From the NCBI GenBank assembly GCA_050251815.1, contig JBFWMB010000008.1, positions 1-64,000 of the forward strand: a DNA stretch of 64,000 nt. The letters run 5' to 3'. Position 1 is the first letter of the stretch, and every line of letters begins with the position of its first letter. This DNA is from GWE2-40-63 sp050251815. Its GTDB lineage: Bacteria; Bacteroidota; Bacteroidia; Bacteroidales; SZUA-534. A model generated the notes under the pieces. It made no database searches. It worked only from the letters and a program-made list of their open reading frames with translations, and was not told the DNA's origin. Positions 44,679 through 53,091 of the stretch are shown here, piece by piece. Both the position numbers and the translations under genes were made by a program.

Positions 44679-44707
44679 CAAAAATAATAATTACTTGCAA
44701 GTTGCAA
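44679..44707 (-). promoter_or_regulatory. Promoter of asnS
   Basis: Minus strand TTG, 18-nt spacer, TATTTTTG, 27 nt before the ATG. The spacer contains a palindromic TTGCAACTTGCAA direct repeat. Confidence 0.55.
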
Positions 44708-44758
44708 GTTTTTGGCCGCCCAATTTATTGGTATGAAGTTTTTTTACCCTGTTTGCTT

Positions 44759-46234
44759 TTATTTTAGCTCCCACTCAAAGCCGTCTTTGGTGTCTTTTAT
44801 TACCACACCCATTTGCGTAAGCTGGTTGCGAATGCTGTCGGCAGTAGCCCAATCCTTATTATTTTTGGCTTCGATGCGCAAATTCAACAACATTTCGATA
44901 AGCTGTCCGCTTAAATCGGTATTTGCAGAACCCGATTGTTCTCCGGGCAACAGTCCCAGTATATCCACAACAAAATCGTGGTACAACTTGCGGAGTAATT
45001 CCAGACCTTCAGTATCGATGGTTTCGTTTCCGGCCAGCAGGCTGTTGGTAATTTTCACCGCTTCAAAAAGTTGAGCCAGCAAAACGGGACTGTTCAGGTC
45101 GTCGTTCAGGGCCTGGTAACATTTGTCACGTAAAGCAGCCATATCCACTGTACTTTGGCCAGAGGCAGTAATTTTTTGCGTGGCTTCCATTCCCTTCATC
45201 AGCCGGTCGAGTCCTTTTTCGGCAGCCAGCAAGGCCTCGTTCGAAAAATCGACAGTCCCCCGATAATGGGCCATCAGAATAAAGAATCGGATGGTCATGG
45301 GACTATAGGCTTTTTCGAGCAGCGGGTGCGAACCGGTAAACAGTTCGTTCAGGGTAATGAAATTTCCCAGCGACTTGCCCATCTTTTGTCCGTTAATGGT
45401 AATCATGTTGTTATGCATCCAGTAGCGGGCCGCATCGTGACCGTGTGCTGCTGTGGATTGGGCAATCTCGGCTTCGTGATGCGGAAAAACCAAATCCATG
45501 CCCCCGCCGTGAATGTCGAAGGTCTTGCCCAGGTAACGGGTACTCATGGCCGAGCATTCCATGTGCCATCCGGGAAAACCGTCGCTCCATTCGCTGGGCC
45601 AGCGCATAATATGTTCGGGGGCGGCTTTTTTCCACAGGGCAAAGTCGGCACTATTTCGCTTTTCACTTTGTCCGTCTAGCGTACGGGTATTTTCGTAAAG
45701 TTCTTCAAGTTTGCGTCCCGAGAGTTTTCCGTAGGGGTGCTTTTCGTTGTATTTAAACACATCGAAATAAACCGAGCCATTAACTTCGTAAGCAAAACCC
45801 TGGTCAAGAATCTCCCGAATCATTTGTTGCTGCTCAATAATGTGGCCCGTTGCCCGTGGCTCAATGGAAGGCGATTTCACGTTCAGCGCCCGCATGTTGT
45901 CGTGGTAACTTTCGGTGTATCGATGCACGATTTCCATGGGTTCCACCTGTTCGATCCGGGCTTTGCGGGCAATTTTATCTTCGCCTTCGCCAGCTTCTTC
46001 GTCAGACAGGTGGCCCACATCGGTAATATTTCGCACATAGCGCACCTTATAGCCCAGGTGCTCAAAATAGCGGGTCAGCAAATCGAAGGTTACCGCCGGA
46101 CGTGCGTGCCCCAGGTGGGCTTCGCCATAAACGGTGGGCCCACAAACGTATAGCCCCAGGTGACCGGGGTGTAAGGGAATAAATTCTTCTTTTTTGCGCG
46201 TTAGCGTATTATAAATGAAAACTTTGTGTTGCAT
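44759..46234 (-). CDS. cysS: Cysteinyl-tRNA synthetase
   Basis: 491 residues. Class I synthetase with the zinc and HIGH motifs LYVCGPTVYGEAHLGHARPAVTFD, GWHMECSAMSTRYLG (zinc cysteine), HHEAEIAQS and KMGKSLGNFITL (KMSKS). The C-terminal DALR-like and anticodon domains follow. A TAGCTTTG box at 46258-46265 is a candidate -7 element 23 nt before its ATG. Makes Cys-tRNA; the sulfur pathway at 48-58 kb is its supplier of related metabolites. Confidence 0.97.
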   Translation of the reverse strand: MQHKVFIYNTLTRKKEEFIPLHPGHLGLYVCGPTVYGEAHLGHARPAVTFDLLTRYFEHLGYKVRYVRNITDVGHLSDEEAGEGEDKIARKARIEQVEPMEIVHRYTESYHDNMRALNVKSPSIEPRATGHIIEQQQMIREILDQGFAYEVNGSVYFDVFKYNEKHPYGKLSGRKLEELYENTRTLDGQSEKRNSADFALWKKAAPEHIMRWPSEWSDGFPGWHMECSAMSTRYLGKTFDIHGGGMDLVFPHHEAEIAQSTAAHGHDAARYWMHNNMITINGQKMGKSLGNFITLNELFTGSHPLLEKAYSPMTIRFFILMAHYRGTVDFSNEALLAAEKGLDRLMKGMEATQKITASGQSTVDMAALRDKCYQALNDDLNSPVLLAQLFEAVKITNSLLAGNETIDTEGLELLRKLYHDFVVDILGLLPGEQSGSANTDLSGQLIEMLLNLRIEAKNNKDWATADSIRNQLTQMGVVIKDTKDGFEWELK

Positions 46235-46412
46235 TGTATATTCTGGTTTTGTAGCTGCAAAGCTAAAAATTATTATTTAAAAGCAGGCTATAGTGTGGGT
46301 AAGGTTTGAAGAATGTCTTGCTTTAAGCTAAGATGGAAATGGTAAACGCCTAAATTTTCTGTTCTTGAGTTTTTGTATGACTAAAGGAAATTGCATTTTG
46401 AAATCAGCAGAA

Positions 46413-47255
46413 TTACTCCTCAACCGACTCAATCACTTTGCCGTCTTTATAAATCAGCGTGCGGATGAGTTCGCCCTGATCGTTATACAGGTAGCGCTTG
46501 CCGTTTATGAACTTGCCTTTGACAAAGTCGCCTTCGCGATCAACCTTTTTAAACTCGTTGTAGGTAACGTAATAGCCGGTTTGGGTAAAAAAATCGAGTT
46601 CCTTACCCGATGTTTTATCATTGGTAACCGGCTGGAGTTTGGGTGCGGTCTGTTTTTTTGCTGGTTTTTCGGCAATCTCAAATTCTTTAATAGAAGCTAC
46701 TTCAATTTTACCATCGGTAAAATTCATTTCAGCTTTGATGCTGCCATCGGGGTGGTATTCGGTAAGGATGCCCTGCTTTTTTCCATCGGTCCAGTCGCCT
46801 TTAATCATTAGCGAGCCGTCGCTGTAGTAATAACGCTGTTCGCCGGTACGTTGGCCGGTTTCGTTGTAGCTCCAGTCGTAGGCCAGACTTCCGTTCTCGT
46901 GGTAGTATTTGTATTCGCCCACCCACTTGTTTATTTTCCAGATTCCCTGTTCCGAAACCTTGCCGTCGGGATAATAGAATTTGGCGGGACCATCGGGGCG
47001 GTTGTTTTTATAGGTAATTTCGTGTTTGAGTTTGCCCGAAGGATAGTAGCCATACCACAGACCTTCTTTTTTATTATTGGTGTATTGCCCCTTTTCCTCA
47101 AGTACCCCGGCTGCGCTCAGGCTAACCCACAAGCCCTGCTTCTGGTTGTTGACATCGCGCTGATTTACGGTTTCGCCCTGATACGTTTCAGCGTGTTGCC
47201 CGAATCCGGCAAACGAAAACAATAAAAACCCTATTGCAAGCAGGTACTTCACCAT
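46413..47255 (-). CDS. Secreted MORN-repeat protein (YwqK-like)
   Basis: 280 residues with a signal peptide (KYLLAIGFLLFSFAGFGQ). At least seven MORN-like repeats, each about 20-23 residues, with YYPSGKLKHEITYKN, YYPDGKVSEQGIWKINKWVGEY, YYHENGSLAYDWSYNETGQRTG, YYSDGSLMIKGDWTDGKKQG and YHPDGSIKAEMNFTDG, then a charged linker and a last unit ending YLYNDQGELIRTLIYKDGKV. Some databases label this family 'YwqK antitoxin', but no toxin gene is near. A surface or periplasmic structural role is more likely. A TATTTTTG box lies at 47272-47279. Confidence 0.75.
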   Translation of the reverse strand: MVKYLLAIGFLLFSFAGFGQHAETYQGETVNQRDVNNQKQGLWVSLSAAGVLEEKGQYTNNKKEGLWYGYYPSGKLKHEITYKNNRPDGPAKFYYPDGKVSEQGIWKINKWVGEYKYYHENGSLAYDWSYNETGQRTGEQRYYYSDGSLMIKGDWTDGKKQGILTEYHPDGSIKAEMNFTDGKIEVASIKEFEIAEKPAKKQTAPKLQPVTNDKTSGKELDFFTQTGYYVTYNEFKKVDREGDFVKGKFINGKRYLYNDQGELIRTLIYKDGKVIESVEE

Positions 47256-47298
47256 TGGGGATATTTTTTATCAAAAATAACATTTTTAGCCAGTTATT

Positions 47299-47343
47299 GA
47301 AAAATTAATTTTTCGAATCATCTATTCTTAAAAACAAGAATAG
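47299..47343. promoter_or_regulatory. Two palindromes upstream of the MORN gene
   Basis: GAAAAATTAATTTTTC (47299-47314) is a perfect 16-bp palindrome. CTATTCTT / AAGAATAG (47322-47343) is a perfect 8-bp inverted repeat with a 6-nt loop. Both are upstream of the candidate -7 element at 47272-47279 and could be regulator sites; neither has a T-run of a terminator. Confidence 0.45.
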
Positions 47344-47436
47344 GAATTAAACAAAAACTCTTTTTGATGAAAAACATTGGAACCGTTATTTTGAGTTTTC
47401 GCAATAGATATATGCCCCTGCGTCCTACATCGCAGC

Positions 47437-47990
47437 TACAATAATTTTGCAGGGCCCAAGCCGGAACCCGGTTAAGCGGCGGCCTTATATTTTGGCTTAA
47501 ACAAAGCGACGGTCAGGTTCCTGCACTTTGTAGGAACTCGACTGGAGCCTCGGTTAGGTAGCTGCAAATTGCAGGAGCTCAACCGGAGTTGCGGTCAAGT
47601 CGCTGCAAATTGCAGGAGAACAAACGGAGTTGCGGTCATGCTCCTACAAAAATGCAGGAGACCAAACGGAGTTGCGATCATGCTCCTGCAAAATGCAGGA
47701 GGTTAACCGGAGTCACGGTCATGCTGCTGCATTTTGCAGGAGCTCAATCGGAGTCTCGGTTAACCTGCTGCAAGTTGAAAAGGCAAAATCTTAGTCGCGG
47801 ATTTACTGAAACAAGTTGTAAAAGTAAAATCGGTGGCTCAGATTGACCCAAACATCATGTAATTAAACAATCGGAGACTCAGATAAGCTGCTGCAAGGTA
47901 GTAAAGCTAAATCGGCGTCACGGATTTATCGAAACAAGTTGTAAGAGTTCAATCGGAGTCACAGATTTGCTGCTGCAAAAGGTATTGAAC
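47437..47990. repeat. Array of 12-14 units of a 41-bp hairpin-forming repeat
   Basis: Anchoring on the C of the gCAA step gives 47524, 47565, 47606, 47647, 47689, 47730, 47771, 47812, 47853, 47894, 47935 and 47976: ten intervals of 41 bp and one of 42. Each unit carries a small stem (for example CTGCAAATTGCAG at 47562-47574, CTCCTGCA / TGCAGGAG at 47683-47701) and, 20 bp on, ACCG / CGGT around GAGTNN. At least one degenerate further unit precedes 47521. It is upstream of the methionine-locus promoter and has no good open frame. Confidence 0.85.
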
Positions 47991-48242
47991 CCAAATTACT
48001 CCGGGATTAACTTTTCAGCTTTGTTAAAATGCTATGGGCTTTCGAACCAAGTGAAAAATCTTGCCCGCATCTTACTTATATTGTCGTTTAAACCAACTAA
48101 TAGTTAAAATGCGTATTGCAACTTCTTTTTATAGTGTATCGCCGGATAGGAAAACCACACGGGGAGCTGGTAAGCGAGTCTTTCAATTGGTTGAAATAAC
48201 CGGGTCAAAAATCACAAATTGAAACTTTTTTTGCTGTTTTGT
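47991..48242. other. Spacer before the methionine-locus promoter
   Basis: About 250 bp between the 41-bp array and the promoter. It holds one 37-codon open frame (48109-48222) and nothing else I can assign. The next bases are the promoter of the SAM-riboswitch transcript. Confidence 0.4.
48109..48222 (+). CDS. Very small open frame of 37 codons, doubtful
   Basis: ATG at 48109, stop TGA at 48220-48222. The predicted peptide (MRIATSFYSVSPDRKTTRG...) is basic and has no known relative I can name. It is reported because it is the only frame in a 250-bp gap; no ribosome-binding site or promoter is evident. Confidence 0.2.
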   Translation: MRIATSFYSVSPDRKTTRGAGKRVFQLVEITGSKITN

Positions 48243-48272
48243 TTTGATTTAACACTTTTGCCTGTATATTTG
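48243..48272 (+). promoter_or_regulatory. Promoter of the SAM-riboswitch transcript
   Basis: TTTG, 18-nt spacer, TATATTTG. This is an exact TAnnTTTG box. Transcription would begin near 48279, about 25 nt before the aptamer. Confidence 0.7.
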
Positions 48273-48303
48273 TAGCTCAATTATCGATCTTTTTACGGTT
48301 GAT

Positions 48304-48429
48304 GTTATACAGAAGAGCAGAGAGATTAGGCTCGCAGAAGCTCTAGCAACCTTCCCCCCGAAAGGAAAGGTGCTAATACCTAACCTGCCGGATATTCCGG
48401 TTGGGAAATTATAACGAAACAGACAGATG
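48304..48429 (+). ncRNA. SAM riboswitch (S-box class)
   Basis: Core S-box signatures are present: AGAG...CTCTAGCAACC followed by a helix (CCTTCC...GGAAAGG), then GGTGCTAATACC, a helix with CCGG / CCGG, and the purine-rich end with ACAGATGA. The outer helix may pair GTTAT (48304-48308) with ATAAC (48411-48415). The class binds S-adenosylmethionine and switches off expression when it is plentiful. It controls the metY-metX-hom-metH-metF locus. The exact boundaries are approximate. Confidence 0.85.
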
Positions 48430-48543
48430 AAAACATTCGCAACTCAAAAATCAGGAAACCTTTACCAGCAGCAAAAAGCCTTTGCTTTGTGTTCGGTAGT
48501 TTCGTACCACCTGGCCTTTTCAAAAGCCTGCATGCACCTGTAG
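48427..48543 (+). CDS. Candidate 38-residue leader peptide ending in Cys-Met-His-Leu
   Basis: The ATG lies in the last bases of the aptamer (ACAGATGA) and the frame runs to TAG at 48541-48543. The end of the peptide is AFSKACMHL, with Cys and Met codons (TGC ATG at 48529-48534) directly at the base of the terminator hairpin, and the TAG in its loop. This would fit transcription attenuation by Cys/Met-tRNA supply. There is no clear Shine-Dalgarno sequence, which is common in Bacteroidota. A chance open frame cannot be excluded. Confidence 0.4.
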   Translation: MKTFATQKSGNLYQQQKAFALCSVVSYHLAFSKACMHL

Positions 48544-48557
48544 GTGCTCTTTTATTT
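48534..48557 (+). terminator. Terminator hairpin in the metY leader
   Basis: GCACC / GGTGC with loop TGTA, extended by AAAAG / CTTTT across an internal bulge, followed by TCTTTTATTT. It is a candidate expression platform, 105 nt after the aptamer and 130 nt before the metY ATG. Confidence 0.55.
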
Positions 48558-48683
48558 ACCCCTAAAAGCTATTTATAGCCGCAACGCTTTGGGTTCAAGG
48601 AACCGAAAACCGTTTGCACACCAATATTTGGTTTAGCCCCAGTGGCTATACCTGAACTCATACAAACTTTTAATTTATTTATC

Positions 48684-49967
48684 ATGACAACAAAAAACAC
48701 CCATATAGCCACCCGCGCGGTTCAGAGTGGTTACGAACCTAAAAATGCCGAACCCCGCGTAGCCGGAATTATTCAAAGCACCACCTATAAGTTTGACACC
48801 GCCGAGCAAATTGCCGACGTGTTCGACTTAAAAGATACCGCTCACATTTATTCGCGCATCAGCAACCCCACAGTAAGCCAGCTCGAAGAAAAAATTACCG
48901 CGCTCGAGGGCGGAACCGGGGCCCTGGCGCTGGCATCGGGACATGCCGCCGTATCGCTGGCCATTCTGAACCTGTGTAGTGCCGGCCATCATTTTGTAGC
49001 GGCCAAATCGCTTTACGGCGGAACCATCAACTTGTTTTCGAACACGCTGAAGCGCTACGGCATTAGCTGTACTTTTGTCGATCAGGATGCCCCGCTGAGT
49101 GAATTGCAAAAGGCCATTCAGGACAACACCCGTTTAATTTTTGCCGAAAGCCTGACCAATCCGGGAATGGAAGTGCTCGATTTTGAAAAATTCAGTCACC
49201 TGGCAAAAAACAATCAACTGCCGCTGATTATCGACAACACATTCCCCACACCGGTGCTTTGCCAGCCTTTTGAACACGGAGCCCATATTGTTATTCACAG
49301 CACTACTAAGTTCATCGACGGGCATGCCACCAGCGTGGGCGGAGTAATTGTTGATGGTGGAAACTTTAACTGGGACAATGGAAAATTCCCCGAGTTTACC
49401 ACCCCCGACGAGAGTTATCATGGTGTACGCTATGCCTTCGATTTTAAGGACATCCCTTTTGTGGTGAAAGCCCGCACCCAGTTGCTGCGCGACTTTGGTC
49501 CCTGCCTTTCGCCGTTTAATGCCTTTCTTACGTATCACGGGTGCCAGACCCTGGCCCTGCGTATGGAACGCCATAGCAGCAACACCCTGCAACTGGCCCA
49601 ATGGCTCGAAAAACAAAAAGAAGTGGATTGGGTACGCTTTCCCGATTTGAAATCGAGCCCTTATCATAAACTGGCTAAACGCTACCTGCCCGGAGGTTCC
49701 AGCGGGGTACTCGCTTTTGGTTTCAAAGGCGGTTTTGAGGAAACCAAACAGCTTATCAATCGCTTAAAACTGGCCAAACTGGTGGTTCATGTGGGCGACA
49801 TCCGCACCAGCGTGGTTCACCCGGCCAGCATGACACACCGCCAATTAAGCGAAGACCAACTGCTCGACATTAAGATTACCCCCAACCTGATTCGCGTATC
49901 GGTGGGTATTGAACACATTGACGATATAATTGCTGATTTTAAACAAGCCTTTTCAATTAACAATTAG
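48684..49967 (+). CDS. metY: O-acetylhomoserine sulfhydrylase
   Basis: 427 residues from the ATG at 48684. PLP-dependent Cys/Met metabolism family; makes homocysteine from O-acetylhomoserine and sulfide. Signatures are STTYKFDTAEQIADVF, YSRISNPTVSQLEEKITALEGG (tyrosine that contacts PLP), LIFAESLTNPGMEVLD, and the PLP lysine in VIHSTTKFIDGHATSVGG. The C-terminus with SVGIEHIDDIIADFKQA is typical. First structural gene of the SAM-riboswitch locus; followed by metX after a 220-bp gap. Confidence 0.96.
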   Translation: MTTKNTHIATRAVQSGYEPKNAEPRVAGIIQSTTYKFDTAEQIADVFDLKDTAHIYSRISNPTVSQLEEKITALEGGTGALALASGHAAVSLAILNLCSAGHHFVAAKSLYGGTINLFSNTLKRYGISCTFVDQDAPLSELQKAIQDNTRLIFAESLTNPGMEVLDFEKFSHLAKNNQLPLIIDNTFPTPVLCQPFEHGAHIVIHSTTKFIDGHATSVGGVIVDGGNFNWDNGKFPEFTTPDESYHGVRYAFDFKDIPFVVKARTQLLRDFGPCLSPFNAFLTYHGCQTLALRMERHSSNTLQLAQWLEKQKEVDWVRFPDLKSSPYHKLAKRYLPGGSSGVLAFGFKGGFEETKQLINRLKLAKLVVHVGDIRTSVVHPASMTHRQLSEDQLLDIKITPNLIRVSVGIEHIDDIIADFKQAFSINN

Positions 49968-50187
49968 CAATGAGTAATGAACAATAGTCTTCAGTGGTCA
50001 GTTTGCAGTTTGCAGCCAACAGTTGAAACAGACAAACGAAAGCGGTGCAAGCAGTTACCTGTAATGGAAAGCTAGAACATTATACACCGCAAAAGGCGGC
50101 AGGCTGCAAAAGGCGGCAGGCCACAAATTGCCCGTCGTTTACAACGGACATTTAATCATTCGAATTCATTCTTAAGAAACAAAAAAC
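49968..50187. repeat. Spacer with short tandem repeats between metY and metX
   Basis: No gene. The sequence has an imperfect TTTGCAG duplication (about 50000-50020) and a tandem pair of GCAAAAGGCGGCAGGC (about 50088-50122, period about 17). It resembles other low-information intergenic sequence of the window, and I see no promoter or terminator. Confidence 0.5.
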
Positions 50188-51267
50188 ATGGAAGCAACAG
50201 ATACCGAGTGTTTGATAAAGTCAGAATTTCTCTCGCACGACGGAGGGAAAAATGTAAAATACCTGAAACACACGCAGGAATTTAAACTGGAAAACGGAGC
50301 GGTTTTGCCGGAAGTGGAAATTGCGTACACCACCTACGGCACACTTAATCGTGAACAAAACAATGTGGTGTGGATGTGCCATGCTTTTACGGCAAATGCC
50401 GATCCAGTGGATTGGTGGCCGGGAATGGTGGGCCCGGGGCATTTTTTTGATCCCGAACACTATTTTATTGTGTGTGCCAATATTCTGGGTTCCTGTTACG
50501 GAAGCACCGGTCCATTATCACTTAACCCGCTAACCGGAACGCCTTACTATCTCGATTTTCCGCAGGTCACTGTGCGCGATCAGGTGAAAGCTCACGAAAT
50601 ATTGTGCGAACACCTGGGCATCGATAAAATTCATCTGGTGCTGGGTTGTTCCATTGGAGGACATCAGGCCCTGGAGTGGACCATTTCAAATCCCGATTTG
50701 TTCGAACATGCCATTTATGTAGCCACCAACGCCATAAACACGCCCTGGGTAACAGCCTTTAACGAAAGTCAGCGCCTGGCCATTGAGGCTGACCCTACAT
50801 TTTTTGAGAAACGTCCCGATGGCGGAGCCCGGGGAATGAAAGCGGCGCGAAGCATAGCACTTATCAGCTATCGTAACCCGAATGCCTACAATAAAACCCA
50901 GGCCGAAGACGACCCGGAAAAAACCGACGGATACCGGGCCAGCTCATACCAGGCTTATCAGGGCGACAAACTGGTAAAGCGCTTTAACGCCTATTCGTAT
51001 TATTACTTAAGCAAGGCACTCGATTCGCACAACGTAGGTCGCGCTCGCGGTGGATACAAAGCAGCTTTAAGTAGAATTACCGCTAAAACGCTGGTGATAT
51101 CCATCGATACCGACCTCTTGTTTTCGCCCGACGATCAGCAACTGATACACCAGAACATTCCGGGAAGTCGGCTCGAAGTGCTCGAATCGTTTTACGGCCA
51201 TGATGGTTTTCTGCTGGAATTTGAGAAACAAAACCGGATATATGCCGATTTTTTAAACGCAGATTAA
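50188..51267 (+). CDS. metX: Homoserine O-acetyltransferase
   Basis: 359 residues, alpha/beta-hydrolase fold. Transfers acetyl from acetyl-CoA to homoserine. The nucleophile elbow is LGCSIGGHQALEW (Ser155), and the remaining triad members are in VISIDTDLLFSPDDQ (Asp) and SFYGHDGFLLE (His). NILGSCYGSTGPLS and ARGGYKAAL are family motifs. Its product is the substrate of MetY next door. It starts with ATG at 50188; 22 nt lie between its stop and hom. Confidence 0.96.
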   Translation: MEATDTECLIKSEFLSHDGGKNVKYLKHTQEFKLENGAVLPEVEIAYTTYGTLNREQNNVVWMCHAFTANADPVDWWPGMVGPGHFFDPEHYFIVCANILGSCYGSTGPLSLNPLTGTPYYLDFPQVTVRDQVKAHEILCEHLGIDKIHLVLGCSIGGHQALEWTISNPDLFEHAIYVATNAINTPWVTAFNESQRLAIEADPTFFEKRPDGGARGMKAARSIALISYRNPNAYNKTQAEDDPEKTDGYRASSYQAYQGDKLVKRFNAYSYYYLSKALDSHNVGRARGGYKAALSRITAKTLVISIDTDLLFSPDDQQLIHQNIPGSRLEVLESFYGHDGFLLEFEKQNRIYADFLNAD

Positions 51268-51289
51268 ATTCAAAAACACGAAGAACAAC

Positions 51290-52492
51290 ATGAGTACACA
51301 AATAAATATAGGATTGATTGGCTTTGGCACCGTAGGCAGAGGGCTCTACGAAGTGCTCGAAAAGTCGCCCAACGACCGGGTGGCCATTAAAAAAATCTGT
51401 ATTAAAGATGCAGACAAACAGCGGGAGCTTCCTCAGGAATATTTTACCACCGATGCCGATTCGCTATTAAATGACCCCTCGCTTAACCTGATTGTTGAGC
51501 TGATTGACGATGCCGATGCAGCTTACGATTTGGTAACCTCGGCCCTGGCAAAAGGGAAATCGGTGGTGTCGGGCAATAAAAAGATGATTGCCACCCACCT
51601 TACCGAACTGATTGAATTGCAAAAAACTTACGGAACCGCTTTGCTTTACGATGCCTCGGCTTGCGGAAGCATTCCGGTAATCCGTAACCTCGAAGAATAT
51701 TACGACAACGATTTGCTTAAATCGATAACCGGCATCTTAAATGGTTCGTCGAATTTTATTCTGACGCGTATCTTTAACGACAAAATGGATTACCATACCG
51801 CCTTAAAACTGGCTCAGGATTTAGGTTTTGCTGAAAGCAATCCCCTGTTCGATGTCGAAGGCTTCGACAGTTTATACAAGCTGGTGATTCTTGCTGTACA
51901 TGGGTTTGGCACGGTAATAAATCCCGATGAGGTATTGAACTACGGCATTTCAAACATTTCGGATTTTGACATACAGTATGCCCGCGAGAAAGGCTATCGC
52001 ATAAAACTGGTGGCTCAGGTAACTAAAATCAATAAAAATGAAATTACCTTGTATGTGCTTCCCCGTCTGGTAACCAAGGACAAATACATTTACAGTGTCG
52101 AAGACGAGTTTAACGGAGTAGTGATTCAGGGCGAAGCCTACGATAAGCAATTTATGTTCGGGAAGGGTGCCGGAGCACACCCCACGGGTTCGGCAGTACT
52201 TTCAGACATTACAGCCCGCTTACACAATTACCGCTACGAATACAAAAAGCAAAAGTATTTTAACGTGCCAAAATACAGCACCAACCATACATTAAGCGTA
52301 TATTTGCGCTATACAAATCCGGTGGACTTAAACCTTTTTGATTTTGAACAAATTCAGGAAAGGTATACCTCGGAACAAAACAACTATGTTATTGGTACCA
52401 TTAAACTCGACCAACTGATTAAGCTGAAAAACACTCTCCCTAAACTGGATGTGTTTCTAGCTTATTTGGGCGATTTGGTAAACACCTATTAA
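51290..52492 (+). CDS. hom: Homoserine dehydrogenase
   Basis: 400 residues. Reduces aspartate semialdehyde to homoserine. NAD(P)-binding IGLIGFGTVGRGLYEVL, then GNKKMIATHLTEL, SACGSIPVIRNLEEYYDNDLLKSITGILNGSSNFIL and AESNPLFDVEGFDSLYKL. The monofunctional form has no fused aspartokinase. The C-terminal part from about residue 300 may be an ACT-like or substitute domain, but I do not recognise it clearly. It is within the met locus, which suggests a dedicated homoserine supply. Confidence 0.93.
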   Translation: MSTQINIGLIGFGTVGRGLYEVLEKSPNDRVAIKKICIKDADKQRELPQEYFTTDADSLLNDPSLNLIVELIDDADAAYDLVTSALAKGKSVVSGNKKMIATHLTELIELQKTYGTALLYDASACGSIPVIRNLEEYYDNDLLKSITGILNGSSNFILTRIFNDKMDYHTALKLAQDLGFAESNPLFDVEGFDSLYKLVILAVHGFGTVINPDEVLNYGISNISDFDIQYAREKGYRIKLVAQVTKINKNEITLYVLPRLVTKDKYIYSVEDEFNGVVIQGEAYDKQFMFGKGAGAHPTGSAVLSDITARLHNYRYEYKKQKYFNVPKYSTNHTLSVYLRYTNPVDLNLFDFEQIQERYTSEQNNYVIGTIKLDQLIKLKNTLPKLDVFLAYLGDLVNTY

Positions 52493-52551
52493 AAGGTAAG
52501 GTAAAAATTAAAACAATTGATAAGAAGTGTTTATTGATGAAGTTAAAAGAT

Positions 52552-52654
52552 TAGAACGCGGATAACGCAGATGCAAGCACCGCGGATTTAAAATCATAAA
52601 AATCAGCTAAAATCGGCGCTTTCGCGAAGCAAAATCCGCACCATCAGCGTTCTA
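52552..52654. repeat. Left palindromic repeat flanking the GxxExxY gene
   Basis: Outer arms TAGAACGC (52552-52559) / GCGTTCTA (52647-52654) and inner arms GCGGATTT (52582-52589) / AAATCCGC (52632-52639). The element is about 100 bp and has a clear copy in the same orientation at 53092-53175. Confidence 0.75.
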
Positions 52655-52687
52655 TAGTCACAGAGAATAATCCAAAAAATTAATACA

Positions 52688-53080
52688 ATGCCTTTAAAAC
52701 ATCAGGAATTATCAGAGCAGCTAATAAGAACCTTTTTCGATGTTTACAATGAATTGGGATATGGTTTTCTTGAGAAAGTTTATCAAAATGCGATGTATGT
52801 TGAGTTGAAATCCCGGGGATATTATGTTGAAGCACACAAACAATTAAAAGTATATTATAAAAATGTGGAAGTAGGTGAATATTATCCCGACTTAATTGTT
52901 GATGATAAAATAATTATCGAACTTAAGGCTGCCGAATATCTGGTACAGGAAAACGAAGCTCAATTAATAAACTATTTGAAGGCTACCGATATTGAGGTTG
53001 GTTTACTGTTTAATTTTGGAAAGAAGCCTGAATTTAAAAGAAAAGTATTTGAAACAGCCAGAAGTATTAAAAAAAAATAA
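52688..53080 (+). CDS. GxxExxY protein, PD-(D/E)xK nuclease-like
   Basis: 130 residues. The motif GFLEKVY (26-32) defines the family. YYPDLIVDDKIIIELKAAEYL carries PD (67-68) and ELK (78-80), a good PD-(D/E)xK nuclease signature. Members of the family are often inserted inside or next to 23S rRNA genes (intervening sequences) and near palindromic repeats. Here it sits inside the methionine locus, between hom and metH, and is bracketed by two long palindromes. A mobile or selfish role is possible. Confidence 0.85.
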   Translation: MPLKHQELSEQLIRTFFDVYNELGYGFLEKVYQNAMYVELKSRGYYVEAHKQLKVYYKNVEVGEYYPDLIVDDKIIIELKAAEYLVQENEAQLINYLKATDIEVGLLFNFGKKPEFKRKVFETARSIKKK

Positions 53081-53091
53081 CAAAACGCGGA

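Noticed and set aside
46413..47255. Antitoxin function for the MORN-repeat protein
   Set aside because: The label comes from a family name; there is no adjacent toxin and the protein is exported.
47367..47447. 25-codon open frame on the plus strand near the 41-bp array
   Set aside because: Too short, no ribosome-binding site or promoter, and the peptide has no recognisable features.
47589..47846. Plus-strand open frame with repeats of CKLQENKRSCGHAP
   Set aside because: It is caused by the 41-bp repeats, covers only some units, and changes frame from unit to unit because 41 is not a multiple of three.
47437..47990. CRISPR array
   Set aside because: No invariant repeat separated by unique spacers: all parts of the unit drift, and there are no cas genes in the window.
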